A DNA stretch of 64,000 nucleotides from contig NZ_OY769915.1 of assembly GCF_963669205.1 (NCBI RefSeq), positions 5,244,001-5,308,000 on the forward strand, written 5' to 3'. Under the pieces are notes generated by a model, which saw only the letters and a program-made list of their open reading frames with translations, ran no database searches and was not told where the DNA came from. Below, piece by piece: positions 45,384 to 53,678 of this stretch (the stretch's first letter is position 1; every line of letters starts with the position of its first letter). Source of the DNA: an uncultured Roseibium sp. (lineage in GTDB: Bacteria; Pseudomonadota; Alphaproteobacteria; Rhizobiales; Stappiaceae). Both the position numbers and the translations under genes were made by a program.

Positions 45384-46925
45384 TCACACATCCTCCTGAA
45401 CTGATATCGCTGCGTGGGTGTCTTTCAGGACATTCTTCCGGACCTTGCCCGCGGCCGTGCGCGGCAGGTCATCCGTCACGGTAAAGCTTTTCGGGACCTT
45501 GTAAGGCGCCAGCTGTGTGCGGCACCAATCCGCCAGCACGGCGGTGTCGGGGATTTCACCGGGGCGCGGCACCAGAAACGCGGCTCCGACTTCCCCCCAC
45601 TTGTCGTCGGGAACACCGATGACGACCGCTTCCAGGATAGCCGGATGGCCGTCAAGCACCTTTTCCACTTCGGCCGGATAGACGTTTTCGCCGCCGGAGA
45701 TGTACATGTCCTTGATCCGGTCGACGATGTAATAGTAACCGTCCGCATCGCGCCGGGCGATGTCACCGGATTTCAGCCAGCCGTCCTCGGTAAATGTTTC
45801 GGAAGTTGCCCGGTTGTTGTCCATGTAGCCGGGCGTGATGTTCGGGCCGCGGAACTGGACCTCCCCCTCGCCCGCACCTTCAACAATGCCTCCCTCAGAC
45901 GTCACCAGCCGGACATCCGTCAGGATCTGCGGCTTGCCGACCGACCCGATTTTCGCAGCTGCATGCCCCGTATCCATCAGGAACACGGTGGGCCCGGTCT
46001 CCGTCATGCCCATGCCGTTGCAGATCGTCACCCCGCGCGCCTGGAAATCGGCAAGCAGGTGTTTCGGGACGGGCGCACCACCGCAGCCGAGCGAACGGAC
46101 CCGCGAAAAGTCGGTGTCCCCGATCTTTGGTGACAGGGCAAGCGCCTGATAGATCGCCGGTACGCCGAAGAAACTGGTCACCCTGCCGTCGTCGATCAGG
46201 CCGAGAACCGGGTCCGGTTCGAACTTGCGCAGGATGATGGAGCAACCGCCATTGAGGAAGATTGGCAGCGTCGGCAGATTGATGCCGGCGGTGTGGAACA
46301 GCGGCAGGAAATTGACACCCTTTTCGCCAACGCCGAGCCCGGTTGCCTGGCAATAATTGATCATGTTGGCGTAAGCCATGCCCGCCGTTTGAATGACCGC
46401 CTTCGGCAGACCCGTCGTACCTGAGGTAAAAAGCAGATACCAGGGTGCGCTCGCCTTGATCTGTCCGTTACCGACAGGTGCCGGGTCGGCCGTATCCAAA
46501 AGGTCATCGAATGCGCTCGCACTTCCACCAGCGGCCCCTATCGGCAGCAGGTCGACCCCGCTGTTTCCCGCAAGCGCGCGAGCCGTTGCCATGTGGGCAT
46601 CGTCGGCAAACATCACGCGGGCATTCGACGCTTCGAGGATCGGCCCGAGTTCGGCGGCCGGTTGCCGCCAGTTGAGCGGCACCAGCAGAATTCCGGTCTT
46701 CTGTGCCGCAAACAACAGTACGAAGAAATCCGGATGATTGAGGCAGAGCACGGCAAAACGGTCTCCCTTGCCCAATCCTCTTTCCAGCAAGAGATTACCG
46801 AGCCGGTTTGCCCGATCGTTGATGTCCCGGAACGAATAGGACCGGCCACTCTCCTTGTCTGAGAAGGCGACCGCGTCCGGGGTCAGCTCGGCCCGCTTTG
46901 CGGCCATGTCGGTCAGAAACTCCAT
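45384..46925 (-). CDS. Acyl-CoA synthetase / AMP-dependent ligase
   Basis: 513 residues from the ATG at 46925 (MEFLTDMAAKRAEL), with AGGAGG upstream. ANL-superfamily motifs: P-loop LLFTSGTTGLPKAV, CNGMGMTETGPTVFLMD, DGWLKSGDIARRDADGYYYI with the hinge Asp, and the C-terminal lysine region KVRKNVLKD. It forms an acyl-adenylate and then acyl-CoA from a carboxylic acid. The neighbours (two MaoC-like proteins, an enoyl-CoA hydratase/isomerase and a TetR regulator) suggest degradation of a fatty, aromatic or terpenoid acid. Confidence 0.92.
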   Translation of the reverse strand: MEFLTDMAAKRAELTPDAVAFSDKESGRSYSFRDINDRANRLGNLLLERGLGKGDRFAVLCLNHPDFFVLLFAAQKTGILLVPLNWRQPAAELGPILEASNARVMFADDAHMATARALAGNSGVDLLPIGAAGGSASAFDDLLDTADPAPVGNGQIKASAPWYLLFTSGTTGLPKAVIQTAGMAYANMINYCQATGLGVGEKGVNFLPLFHTAGINLPTLPIFLNGGCSIILRKFEPDPVLGLIDDGRVTSFFGVPAIYQALALSPKIGDTDFSRVRSLGCGGAPVPKHLLADFQARGVTICNGMGMTETGPTVFLMDTGHAAAKIGSVGKPQILTDVRLVTSEGGIVEGAGEGEVQFRGPNITPGYMDNNRATSETFTEDGWLKSGDIARRDADGYYYIVDRIKDMYISGGENVYPAEVEKVLDGHPAILEAVVIGVPDDKWGEVGAAFLVPRPGEIPDTAVLADWCRTQLAPYKVPKSFTVTDDLPRTAAGKVRKNVLKDTHAAISVQEDV

Positions 46926-46965
46926 GTGTCCTCCTGGCACGCGGTGTTCGGATCAGGTGATATCG

Positions 46966-47751
46966 TCATGCACGCTTTTGCAGGAATGCCTTCATGCCGG
47001 CGAGCGTGTCCGGCTGAACGATCAGGTCCATAAATCTGGATTTTTCCCGGTCGAGACGCGCGCGCACCTGCTCAAGCCGCGCGTCGTCCCAGACATTCTT
47101 TCGGGTAGCCCGATGCGTCGAGGCGGATCCGGCCTCCAGCGTGCGCAGCCACTCTTCAACAACGCTGTCGAGCTTCGTGCGCGGGCAAACGCATGAGGCA
47201 AGTCCCAGCGCGTGCGCCTCTTCGGCGCTGATGCGCTCGTTGAGATACTGGATCTGGAGCGCCTTTGCCGTGCCGATCCGTTCCGGCAGCAGTGCCGTCC
47301 AGCCGCCATCGGGAGCGAACCCGACGGAAGTGTAGTAGGGCTGAATGAAGGCATGCTCTGCCATCGCGGCCATGTCGGCTGCAAGAACAAACCCCGTCGA
47401 CCCGCCGGTCACCGGACCGTTCACGGCTGCCAGAACGGGTGCGGGAAAGGAAAGCAGCTTCAAGACAACCGCGTGCAGACCGCCTACAAGTTTTTCGGCA
47501 TAGCCCACAAGCTCCTCTCGTGAGCCGGCATGCGAGAGAAAGCCTGCAATGTCTCCACCGGTTGAAAAGCTCGCACCATTGCCCGTGAGGACGAGCGCAA
47601 CGGGTTTTACTTCGGCTGCATGATTGAGAGCCGCCTCAAGCTCGGTAACCAGGTCCGGAACGAGCGCATTGTGACGGCCTGGGCGATTCAGGCGGACCCA
47701 GACCGCGCCGCCATCTTCTTCAAGGATGACCTGTCCGGTCCTGGCTGTCAC
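46966..47751 (-). CDS. Enoyl-CoA hydratase/isomerase family protein
   Basis: 261 residues, crotonase fold. The oxyanion-hole segments are GNGASFSTGGDIAGF and NGPVTGGSTGFVLAADM. At the catalytic Glu164 position of classical hydratases there is a Tyr (QPYYTSVGF), and an Asp follows in APDGGWTALLPERIG, as in PaaG-type isomerases. An isomerase role is therefore more likely than hydration. Its start overlaps the TetR stop by 4 nt. Confidence 0.87.
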   Translation of the reverse strand: MTARTGQVILEEDGGAVWVRLNRPGRHNALVPDLVTELEAALNHAAEVKPVALVLTGNGASFSTGGDIAGFLSHAGSREELVGYAEKLVGGLHAVVLKLLSFPAPVLAAVNGPVTGGSTGFVLAADMAAMAEHAFIQPYYTSVGFAPDGGWTALLPERIGTAKALQIQYLNERISAEEAHALGLASCVCPRTKLDSVVEEWLRTLEAGSASTHRATRKNVWDDARLEQVRARLDREKSRFMDLIVQPDTLAGMKAFLQKRA

Positions 47752-48374
47752 GGCTTGAGCCCGTTCGCGATCAGGTCATAGGCAGTGTCGACAAGGTCGG
47801 GTATGGGCGTCTTGTTGCCGAACACGACAATTTGTTCGCCAAGCGCACGCGCGACGCCCATGAGCGCCCAGGCGCGTGTGTCGGGATCCCCTTCCGAAAT
47901 CTGACCGGCTTCGGCAGCCTCCTTCAGGCCGCTGCGGTATCCTTCCGCAAAAGCACCGTAATACTCCTGGTAGGCCTCCGGGTCGACGAACTGGGCTTCC
48001 TGGACGATACGGTAAAGGTCGGGATGCGCCTGAACGAATTCGAGAAAGGCCGTCAGACCGGCCTGCTCCGCTTGCAGCCTGTTCGAGATCGCCTGTGTCG
48101 CGTCGGAAATCGTGTGACGCACAAGCCGCCCCATTTCCAGAACCAGCTCCGAAAAGACCTCTTCCTTGGTCTTGAAATAAATATAGAACGTGCCTTGGGC
48201 GACCCCCGCTTCGCTGGTAATCTGCCCGATGGACGCATCGTTGTAGCCCCGGGCACCGATCACGCGCTCCGCGGCGGACAGAATTGCCTTTTTCGTCGCC
48301 TCGCCGCGCGCCGTCTTCGGTTGGTTGAAAGGCGTCCTTTGGGACATGGCTGCATTGCCGGCCGGATTTGTCAC
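47748..48374 (-). CDS. TetR/AcrR family transcriptional regulator
   Basis: 208 residues. GTG at 48374 with AGGAGCG upstream; an internal ATG at 48347 is an alternative. The N-terminal HTH (ASIGQITSEAGVAQGTFYIY) and helical ligand-binding domain are typical. A 26-bp perfect palindrome lies 19 bp upstream of the start, so it is probably autoregulated and controls the acyl-CoA operon that it heads. The effector is likely to be an acyl-CoA. Confidence 0.91.
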   Translation of the reverse strand: MTNPAGNAAMSQRTPFNQPKTARGEATKKAILSAAERVIGARGYNDASIGQITSEAGVAQGTFYIYFKTKEEVFSELVLEMGRLVRHTISDATQAISNRLQAEQAGLTAFLEFVQAHPDLYRIVQEAQFVDPEAYQEYYGAFAEGYRSGLKEAAEAGQISEGDPDTRAWALMGVARALGEQIVVFGNKTPIPDLVDTAYDLIANGLKP

Positions 48375-48393
48375 ACCCGCGCTCCTGAAAAAT

Positions 48394-48419
48394 GAAACAT
48401 GAATCAGTATTCATGTTTC
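48394..48419. promoter_or_regulatory. TetR-type operator
   Basis: Arms GAAACATGAAT and ATTCATGTTTC are perfect 11-bp complements around a 4-bp spacer (CAGT), 19 bp upstream of the TetR gene's GTG. Confidence 0.82.
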
Positions 48420-48553
48420 GAACGCGAAAGCAACTGTCTTCTTGCAGTGCGCGAAGCGTCCGGATTTCTGTTCGGAAAGGAAATAATCGATGCGGTCATG
48501 CGACCCGGTCTGATGATGCGTTGATCTATGACTTTTGGACGCATCACCCCTGT

Positions 48554-48567
48554 TTGACCTTGATCAA
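48554..48567 (+). promoter_or_regulatory. FNR/FixK-type box upstream of hemA
   Basis: TTGACCTTGATCAA fits TTGAY-N4-RTCAA. A -10-like TAGAAT lies at 48592-48597, placing the box centre about 43 bp upstream of the predicted transcription start, close to the class-II activation position. FnrL is known to influence hemA in Rhodobacter. Confidence 0.72.
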
Positions 48568-48591
48568 GGCGATTTGCCTGATTATGCAGTT

Positions 48592-48597
48592 TAGAAT
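48592..48597 (+). promoter_or_regulatory. -10-like hexamer for hemA
   Basis: TAGAAT, with correct spacing from the FNR/FixK box; the predicted start is near 48604, leaving a leader of about 125 nt before the hemA ATG. Confidence 0.4.
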
Positions 48598-48727
48598 ATC
48601 TTAAAGGTGACCGGAAACGCCACGCGTTACGGGACCTGACGTTCAACCACCGTGACGCGAAAAACGGCTGGGGAATGATTTAGAGGCGCTCGCTTGGAGA
48701 TGCGGGCGGAGCAGAGGACCGGCAATT

Positions 48728-49945
48728 ATGGACGTGAACGCCTATCTTGAAGAGCGCCTTGGCAAACTTCATGACAATGGGAATTACCGGGTCTTCGCAG
48801 ATCTCGAACGTCAGTCCGGAAGTTTCCCGCGCGCGACACGCTACCGTGAGGACGGGTCCACACAGGATGTAACTGTCTGGTGCTCCAACGACTATCTCGG
48901 CATGGGCCAGCACGAAAAGATTGTCGGCGCGATGCAGGACGTCATTGCCAAGTGCGGCGCCGGAGCGGGTGGCACACGCAACATTTCCGGCACCAACCAT
49001 TACCATGTTCTTCTTGAGCAGGAGCTTGCGGACCTGCACGCCAAGGAAGCTGCACTGATCTTCACCTCGGGCTACGTCTCCAACTGGGCTGCTCTCGGAA
49101 CTCTGGCGTCCCAGGTGCCCGGGATGATCGTCTATTCCGACTCGCTGAACCACGCCTCGATGATCGAGGGCATCCGCCACGCCCGCTGCGAAAAACGCAT
49201 CTTCAAGCACAACGACTATGAAGACCTGGAACGGCTGATGGCCGCCGACGATCCGGACGCGCCCAAGATGGTTGCCTTCGAAAGCGTCTATTCCATGGAT
49301 GGCGACATTGCACCGATCCGGGAAATCTGCGACGTCGCGGACAAGTTCGGCGCGATCACCTATCTTGATGAAGTCCATGCTGTCGGCATGTACGGCGCGC
49401 GCGGCGGCGGTGTTGCCGAACGCGAAGGCCTGATGGACCGGCTGACGATCATCGAAGGCACGCTCGGCAAGGCTTTCGGCGTCATGGGCGGCTACATCAC
49501 CGGCAGCAGAACGGTTGTCGATTTCATCCGTTCCTTTGCCTCCGGCTTCATCTTCACCACCGCGCTGCCGCCGGCACTCGCCGCGGGCGCAACCGCATCG
49601 ATCAAGCACCTGAAGGAAAGCCCGTTCGAGCGCAAGGCGCACAAGGACCGGGTGGAACAGCTGCGCGCGGCGCTCGACAAGCGCGGCATTCCGCACATGG
49701 AAAACCCGAGCCACATCGTGCCGGTGATGGTTGGCGATGCCAAGAAGTGCAAATGGATCTCCGACATCCTGCTGGAGACCTACGGCATCTACGTGCAGCC
49801 GATCAACTACCCGACCGTTCCGGTCGGCACGGAACGTCTGCGCTTCACGCCGACCCCGCTCCACACGGCCGCCGATATCGAGCATCTGGCCGATTCCATC
49901 AATGATCTCTGGTCGCAATGCGCGCTCGCCCGCGCGGTCGCCTGA
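48728..49945 (+). CDS. hemA: 5-aminolevulinate synthase
   Basis: 405 residues, the usual alphaproteobacterial length. This PLP enzyme condenses glycine with succinyl-CoA to 5-aminolevulinate, the first step of haem synthesis by the C4 route. Key segments are [59 protein letters not shown] (Asp that contacts the PLP ring) and [13 protein letters not shown] with the Schiff-base Lys, followed by the [17 protein letters not shown] segment. The ATG follows a GGAG-containing leader (GGACCGGCAATT). It is preceded by an FNR-type box and followed by a terminator, so it is a monocistronic, oxygen-responsive gene. Confidence 0.96.
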   Translation: MDVNAYLEERLGKLHDNGNYRVFADLERQSGSFPRATRYREDGSTQDVTVWCSNDYLGMGQHEKIVGAMQDVIAKCGAGAGGTRNISGTNHYHVLLEQELADLHAKEAALIFTSGYVSNWAALGTLASQVPGMIVYSDSLNHASMIEGIRHARCEKRIFKHNDYEDLERLMAADDPDAPKMVAFESVYSMDGDIAPIREICDVADKFGAITYLDEVHAVGMYGARGGGVAEREGLMDRLTIIEGTLGKAFGVMGGYITGSRTVVDFIRSFASGFIFTTALPPALAAGATASIKHLKESPFERKAHKDRVEQLRAALDKRGIPHMENPSHIVPVMVGDAKKCKWISDILLETYGIYVQPINYPTVPVGTERLRFTPTPLHTAADIEHLADSINDLWSQCALARAVA

Positions 49946-49977
49946 CCGGTTCCTTCTCCTCCCGAAGGTACATCCTG

Positions 49978-50005
49978 CCCGCCCCATTGGGGCGGGTTTC
50001 TTTTT
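49978..50005 (+). terminator. Rho-independent terminator of hemA
   Basis: CCCGCCCC (49978-49985) pairs with GGGGCGGG (49989-49996) over ATT and is followed by TTTCTTTTT. It lies 33 bp past the hemA stop. Confidence 0.9.
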
Positions 50006-50058
50006 CAATGGTCCAACCTGATTGAAGCAATGAAAGACGGACCTTTGCGGAACTGACA

Positions 50059-51267
50059 TCACTTGCCGCAGCGCAGCGTGCCATTCCTGAAAGTTTCCCG
50101 GAATTTGCCGGCCGGTTTGGAGCTCCAGGCTGCGGATTTCTGACCCAGCACACTTCCGGCACCATCAACACAGGCGAAGACATTTTCTTTGAATACCAGC
50201 TTATGGTCTCGAGAACCGCTGGTTAGAAAGTGAAATAACCATACGTTATCGGCGGGAAGATACTTCCAGTCTCGAACGGAGATAGACAAACTGACGTTGC
50301 CCTCTGCATAGACCGACCGCCCCCGACACCATTTACGTCCAAACTGGGACTGACAAAGATCTTGTTCTCGGTCTTTGTTCGCAAGGCTGAGACCCAATTT
50401 TTCCAGAAGCGGCGTTGCAACAAAAGTTCGCGCTGCTAACAGGTTGGCCCACATGCGTTCAACATTTTTGGACGCCATCATCCGCGGACGCACATCGATG
50501 TAGTTTCCGTGTGGAAGCCTGAGTCCGAGCGGCGTTACGACTGGAACGGAAGTACAAGAGCGGACGAACCCCTCATAAAGGAAAGGCATTTCCTTGTTCA
50601 TGCAGAAAATGCCGTAGCCTTCGTCAGAAAACTCACCCTTCTCGGCCATAGCATCATGGATGACAGAGCTTGAATTCGGCAATTCCAGCGCCTCCCATAT
50701 ATGGGACACGATGCGGCCATTGAGGTCGTGCTTTACACGACTGACATCGAGTGCACCGACGATTTCAAAAGCTTCGCTCACAGATGTTGCCAATGCTTCC
50801 GGTGGACGGTACCTGCCAACGAGCCGAACGTCTTGTTCACCGTATAGCTTGACACTGATCCGGTATTGTCCTGCCAGAACCTTCTTGCATCTCTCCGGAA
50901 CATCGCTCGGTGCATACCAAGATGTGCGGCCATCCCATTGAAAATCCAGAGCACCTTCGTCGGGAGTTGCGATTGACGTCGCGGTCAGCGGCCCGTTGCA
51001 TCCAGGGCTCCACACGCCGGCCGGATAAACATTGCCCTCCGGCATGAGCGGAGAAAGGTGTAGTGCAATGCTCGAAACCGGAGGCGCATGTCTTGCGGTT
51101 ACCGTGATCCCGACCGGACTGTGCAAGTCAATGTTTCTGGTTTCGAGTTCGACGTGAATCTCGGGAACTTGACCAACAGCCAGCGTTTGAGCGAACACAT
51201 TGAACGCAAAGGGAAAAAGCAAAATGCATATCACAAAAATGGTCTTTAGTATTTTCGTTCCGATCAA
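50059..51267 (-). CDS. Hypothetical secreted protein
   Basis: 402 residues. The signal peptide is MIGTKILKTIFVICILLFPF followed by AFNVFA-Q. The mature protein has Cys-containing segments (WSPGCNGPL, FVRSCTSVP, CQSQFGRKWCRGRSVY) that suggest disulfides, and an N-terminal beta-rich part (EIHVELETRNIDLHSPVGIT). I recognise no family. Lower GC than its neighbours and no operon partner. It ends convergently near the hemA terminator. Confidence 0.7.
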   Translation of the reverse strand: MIGTKILKTIFVICILLFPFAFNVFAQTLAVGQVPEIHVELETRNIDLHSPVGITVTARHAPPVSSIALHLSPLMPEGNVYPAGVWSPGCNGPLTATSIATPDEGALDFQWDGRTSWYAPSDVPERCKKVLAGQYRISVKLYGEQDVRLVGRYRPPEALATSVSEAFEIVGALDVSRVKHDLNGRIVSHIWEALELPNSSSVIHDAMAEKGEFSDEGYGIFCMNKEMPFLYEGFVRSCTSVPVVTPLGLRLPHGNYIDVRPRMMASKNVERMWANLLAARTFVATPLLEKLGLSLANKDREQDLCQSQFGRKWCRGRSVYAEGNVSLSISVRDWKYLPADNVWLFHFLTSGSRDHKLVFKENVFACVDGAGSVLGQKSAAWSSKPAGKFRETFRNGTLRCGK

Positions 51268-51457
51268 TCTTGAGATCTTTTCCCAAAGGTGAATCCAGCC
51301 GTCAATTGCAGCTTGAATTCCTTAAATCCTTGATTGAAAATTTGGCGGTTTCATGATGCCAGGTTCCGTCGGACCTTGCAGTTTCATCACCAGACCCTTT
51401 CTTTTCCGTTTGCCGCCCTAACTTTCCATTAAGTGCCAATTGACCGGAGCGGAATCG

Positions 51458-52195
51458 ATGCGGATTGCCCTTGTTGCCTTTTTCACATGGTTCGTCTTGC
51501 TGGTGACACCGTCGGTTTCCGAGGAACTCGACCTCGAACTCGTTCTCCTTGCGGACGCCACCGGTTCGATCGATGAAGCTGAAATCCGGTTTCAGCGCGC
51601 CGGTTATGCCGCTGCCATCACCGATCCATCGGTCTTGAATGCCATCGCGGGCAATGCCTATGGCAAGATTGTCGTTACCTATGTCGAATGGGCCGACATG
51701 TTCTCGCAGGATGTGGTGGTTGACTGGACGGTGATCGACGGGAAGGCCTCGGCGGACGACTTTGCCGCCAGGCTCATGGAAGCGCCGAGACAGGCCTATG
51801 GACGCAACGCCATCGGCGCGGCACTTCTGAAAGGAAAGGAACTGATCGACACAAACGACTACACCGGTCTGCGCCGCGTGATCGATCTTTCGGCCGACAG
51901 CGCCAACAACTGGAACGGACCGCCGATCCGCGAAGCGAGGGACATCGTGGTCGGTTCGGGCATCGTCATCAACGGCCTCGCCGTCCTCTGCCGTCATTGC
52001 TCCGGGCGTCCGGTTTCCTACGATCTGGAACAGAGGTTTTACGACGAGATCATCGGCGGACCGGCAGCCTTCGTCGTTACCGCCGACAGCGCGGCAACCT
52101 TTGCCGACGCCGTGCGCAAGAAACTCATTCTCGAGATTGCCGCCAGGCCGGAGGACGCTGAGCGCATCCTCTTGCGGCTTGCCCGCGCGGACTGA
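51458..52195 (+). CDS. DUF1194 secreted vWA-like protein
   Basis: 245 residues from the ATG at 51458 (MRIALVAFFTWFVLLVTPSV, a signal peptide), with GGAG upstream. The VLLADATGSIDEAEIRFQR segment is a degenerate MIDAS motif (Asp-x-Thr-x-Ser rather than DxSxS), and VIDLSADSANNW and GIVINGLAVLC are typical of this von Willebrand A-like family. DUF1194 proteins are common in Alphaproteobacteria; the function is unknown. Confidence 0.86.
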   Translation: MRIALVAFFTWFVLLVTPSVSEELDLELVLLADATGSIDEAEIRFQRAGYAAAITDPSVLNAIAGNAYGKIVVTYVEWADMFSQDVVVDWTVIDGKASADDFAARLMEAPRQAYGRNAIGAALLKGKELIDTNDYTGLRRVIDLSADSANNWNGPPIREARDIVVGSGIVINGLAVLCRHCSGRPVSYDLEQRFYDEIIGGPAAFVVTADSAATFADAVRKKLILEIAARPEDAERILLRLARAD

Positions 52196-52356
52196 AGCCC
52201 GGCAGCACGATCGAGCGCTGCTGCAATCGGCCTCAATCACATTTCTCTCCTAGGGTAAATTCACGATTGCCACACGGCAGTGTCATCTGCTTATGATTTG
52301 AATCAGGGGACAGCCGTCTGCATTTGTATCGCGTGGGCTTCGGGAGAGAGAACGTA

Positions 52357-53607
52357 ATGGCCACCGGTCTTTTGATGCTGGCGATGTTTACGGTCTGCTA
52401 CACGCTGCTGGCGAAAACGCTGTCGAACGGAATTCTGACCGCCCCGATCCTCTTTATCGGCTTCGGTTATCTCATGGCCCAGACAGGGTTGATGCCCTTT
52501 GCCGAGGCTGAACACCTTCTGCACATTGTTGCCGAGCTTGCCCTGATCATCCTGTTGTTCCTGGACGCTGCCCAAATCAATCTGCGCGCTCTTCGCGAAC
52601 GGCATCAGTGGCCGCTCCGGATGCTGCTTATCGGCCTGCCGCTTGCCGTCGTGATCGGCACGGCCGCTGCCGCACCGTTCATGACGACCTACCCGCTGAT
52701 CGTCGCGGCGCTGGCTGCAGCCCTGCTCGCCCCGACGGATGCGGCCCTCGGTCAGGCCGTCGTCACCAACGAGGCCGTACCGGAGCGGGTGCGCCGCGCG
52801 CTCACGCTCGAAAGCGGACTGAATGACGGCCTCGCGCTGCCGGTCATCCTGCTGTTTGCAAGTCTTACGGCCGAGGTGATGCATCAGGACGCCACCAACT
52901 GGCTGGTCTTCGGCGCGAAACAGCTGATCCTCGGGCCGCTTGTCGGCGGCACGATGGGGCTTGTCGGCGGCTATCTGTTCCTTGCCGCCAAGCGTCGCAA
53001 GATGACCTCCGTGACGATTGAGGGCATTGGTGCAATCGCGATGGCGGGCGCGGCCTACCTCGCAGCCGGCCTTGTAGACGGCAACGGCTTTATCTCCGCC
53101 TTTGTCGCTGGCCTTGCTTTCGGCAATGTCATCAAGGGTCAGTGCGCATTCATCTATGAGTTCACCGAAAACGAAGGCCAGATGCTTGCCTGGGGGGCGT
53201 TCTTCCTGATCGGACTTGCCTTGCTGCCCGGCGCCATCGCACATCTGGATGCCGGCATGCTGGCGATCATCCTGACCAGCCTGTTTGTCGTCCGCCCGCT
53301 CGCCGTCTGGCTGTCGCTGTCGGGAACGGATGCCGCCCCGCTGACGAAACTGTTCTTCGGCTGGTTCGGGCCGAGAGGCCTCGCCACTGCCCTGTTCGCC
53401 CTTCTCGTGGTCGACCAGATCGATCATGACATCGGCGAATACCTGTTGAACCTTGCCGTCAACGCGGTCTGGATCAGCGCCGTCCTGCATGGGGTGACCG
53501 CCGTTCCCTTTGCCAGGTGGTATGGTGCGCGCATGTCGGACGACGAAGACGCCGCGGAGATGGCTGCCGTGCCGCCAATGCGCCCGGAAGGGGCAGCCAA
53601 ACACTAA
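52357..53607 (+). CDS. Cation:proton antiporter (CPA1/NhaP type)
   Basis: 416 residues from the ATG at 52357, with GGGAGAGAG upstream; an earlier non-ATG start at 52324 would leave the first helix with an unlikely N-terminus. About 12 hydrophobic segments. The unwound-helix motif LAPTDAALGQAV and ESGLNDGLALPVIL include the ion-binding Asp pair of CPA1 exchangers. It would exchange Na+ or K+ for H+ across the inner membrane. It is 71 bp upstream of the Rieske operon but shows no functional link to it. Confidence 0.9.
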   Translation: MATGLLMLAMFTVCYTLLAKTLSNGILTAPILFIGFGYLMAQTGLMPFAEAEHLLHIVAELALIILLFLDAAQINLRALRERHQWPLRMLLIGLPLAVVIGTAAAAPFMTTYPLIVAALAAALLAPTDAALGQAVVTNEAVPERVRRALTLESGLNDGLALPVILLFASLTAEVMHQDATNWLVFGAKQLILGPLVGGTMGLVGGYLFLAAKRRKMTSVTIEGIGAIAMAGAAYLAAGLVDGNGFISAFVAGLAFGNVIKGQCAFIYEFTENEGQMLAWGAFFLIGLALLPGAIAHLDAGMLAIILTSLFVVRPLAVWLSLSGTDAAPLTKLFFGWFGPRGLATALFALLVVDQIDHDIGEYLLNLAVNAVWISAVLHGVTAVPFARWYGARMSDDEDAAEMAAVPPMRPEGAAKH

Positions 53608-53678
53608 GTGACCCAAGAAAACGCCAGAATATCAGCCAAGGTTTCACAAAAATCAGAAGCCGTTAGCCGGGGGAAGAA

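Larger units (their letters stand above)
48375..48727. promoter_or_regulatory. Divergent promoter region tetR / hemA
   Basis: 353 bp with no gene. It holds the TetR operator at 48394-48419 and, on the other side, an FNR/FixK-type box and -10-like hexamer upstream of hemA. Confidence 0.7.

Noticed and set aside
48680..50062. A 460-codon frame opposite hemA
   Set aside because: Antisense shadow. hemA is unmistakable and the frame would cross the terminator.
52303..53616. A 437-codon frame opposite the CPA1 antiporter
   Set aside because: Shadow ORF, very rich in Gln/Arg/Asp with no membrane or domain character.
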